DNA of 8,305 nt, taken from the NCBI GenBank assembly GCA_008933525.1, contig WBUV01000121.1, positions 1 to 8,305 on the forward strand, read 5' to 3'. Of the stretch, positions 7,495-8,305 are shown one piece after another (position 1 is the first letter of the stretch; each line of letters opens with the position of its first letter). The stretch is from Bacteroidales bacterium. Its GTDB lineage: Bacteria > Bacteroidota > Bacteroidia > Bacteroidales > Tenuifilaceae. The notes beneath the pieces were generated by a model. That model made no database searches, was not told where the DNA came from, and was given only the letters and a program-made list of their open reading frames with translations. Position numbers and translations under genes: made by a program.

Positions 7495-8305
7495 CTAGGA
7501 GTGTAACAAATTTCTCATTTTCTGAATTAGAACTTCAATTTGGAATGGTTTGCTGATGTAGTCGTCCATGCCAGCCGCTAAGCATTCCTCCCTATCACCT
7601 AGAAGAGCATTTGCAGTAATTGCAATTATTGGAGTATGTGAGTTAGTGCTCGATTCAATTTCCCGAATTTTCTTTGTTGTAACATATCCATTCATTATGG
7701 GCATTTGGATGTCCATAAGAATTATATCGTACTTACTAGTGCCAAACTTATCGAGAGCTTCCTTACCATTGTTAGCAACCTCAATATTTTTTACAATCTT
7801 CTTTAAGCTGAGAATAACAATTTTCTGATTTATAAGGTTGTCCTCTACCAGAAGAACATTTGCGTTGCTAATATCAATGTTTGTTTTTGTTGATACTTTT
7901 TCGGTAGCCTGTGTTTGATGATCGGTTTCTGTATGTTCCTTTTTCTCCTCAATTTTTTCTTTAATAGGAGTTTCTTTAAGTTCCGATGGTATTACTTGGA
8001 TTTTATAGCTGAAGTTGATTGCTGCATCGTCGGAAGTTAACTTGATATTTATTTTACCACCATTACTTTGGACAAGTTTTTTGGTAATATTCAGATCCAA
8101 CAAATCAATGTATATCTGATTGCTTGCCGAAGAGAGAGTGTTTTCTCCAATTATCGATTGGGTATAACCCTCGTTCTGTGGAAGTAATAAAGGAGTATTG
8201 CTTCTTACCTCAAAGAATAAATCCAGCGAGTTGGATGCTTGGCTAACCTTATTTACTTTTATTTCAATACTAATCTTGTTGCTACTCTTATTCTTTATAA
8301 TATTC
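7495..8305 (-). CDS. C-terminal part of a hybrid histidine-kinase-like protein: degenerate HATPase domain plus intact receiver (5' partial)
   Basis: The minus-strand frame stays open from the stop (TAG, 7497-7495) to the right edge, giving 269 visible residues; the N-terminus lies beyond the window. The TTG codon at 8103-8101 lies inside the ATPase-like domain and is not a credible start. Numbering from the first complete codon (8304-8302), residues 1 to about 105 align by eye with a histidine-kinase HATPase_c domain: beta strand K-I-S-I-E-I-K-V, strand F-F-E-V, then I-T-K-K-L-V followed by G-G-K-I. The nucleotide-binding boxes are lost (see findings). A charged, Lys/Glu/Thr-rich linker (about 107-147) leads to a complete receiver domain, with acidic pair E154-D155, phosphoacceptor D198 (L-M-D-I-Q-M-P), T230 (I-T-A-N-A) and K252 (S-K-P-F). 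No HPt or DNA-binding domain follows. Likely role: a phosphorylatable signalling protein that depends on another kinase. It converges on the patatin gene and is not in its operon. The receiver call is certain; the pseudo-ATPase call is fairly strong. Confidence 0.87.
   Translation of the reverse strand, partial: NIIKNKSSNKISIEIKVNKVSQASNSLDLFFEVRSNTPLLLPQNEGYTQSIIGENTLSSASNQIYIDLLDLNITKKLVQSNGGKINIKLTSDDAAINFSYKIQVIPSELKETPIKEKIEEKKEHTETDHQTQATEKVSTKTNIDISNANVLLVEDNLINQKIVILSLKKIVKNIEVANNGKEALDKFGTSKYDIILMDIQMPIMNGYVTTKKIREIESSTNSHTPIIAITANALLGDREECLAAGMDDYISKPFQIEVLIQKMRNLLHS

Noticed and set aside
7568..7828. Plus-strand open frame opposite the receiver domain
   Set aside because: The minus-strand receiver is unmistakable; the complement of its conserved motifs produces this frame.
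7495..8103. Reading the minus-strand gene as a free-standing 202-residue response regulator starting at the TTG at 8103
   Set aside because: The frame continues open to the window edge with ATPase-like sequence, so this TTG is an internal Leu.

Overview
The window is AT-rich and looks chromosomal, from a member of the Bacteroidota, probably near the Bacteroidales/Marinilabiliales. The evidence is the long UbiD-type decarboxylase, a 14-blade two-component-propeller sensor with a Y_Y_Y domain, a patatin fused to an outer-membrane barrel, the linker residues typical of Bacteroidota SpoIIE phosphatases, and the lack of Shine-Dalgarno sequences. This placement is inferred from family content; there is no rRNA or other marker.

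Layout. Three genes run left to right, packed tightly. (1) Bases 1-1785: a UbiD-family, prenylated-FMN-dependent decarboxylase whose N-terminus lies outside the window. (2) Bases 1843-5160: a membrane sensor with two predicted seven-bladed periplasmic propellers, a Y_Y_Y domain, one membrane helix, a coiled coil and a cytoplasmic PP2C/SpoIIE phosphatase. (3) Bases 5185-7485: a patatin-like esterase followed by a POTRA-like segment and an outer-membrane beta-barrel, the type Vd (PlpD-like) architecture. Genes 1 and 2 are 57 bp apart and genes 2 and 3 are 24 bp apart, with no visible terminator, so the three are likely co-transcribed. A fourth gene (7495-8305, minus strand, incomplete at its N-terminus) converges on the patatin gene with 9 bp between stops. 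It encodes the end of a hybrid histidine-kinase-like protein with an intact receiver domain but an ATPase domain that has lost its ATP-binding glycines.

Working together. Genes 2 and 3 both act at the cell envelope: one senses in the periplasm and signals by dephosphorylation in the cytoplasm, the other is an envelope lipid hydrolase. Their adjacency suggests, but does not prove, a link between envelope sensing and lipid turnover. UbiD is probably a metabolic neighbour (quinone or aromatic-acid decarboxylation). The most unusual element is the pseudo-ATPase/receiver protein at the right edge. I see no mobile element, CRISPR array, RNA gene or defence system, and no stretch of more than 60 bp lacks a gene.
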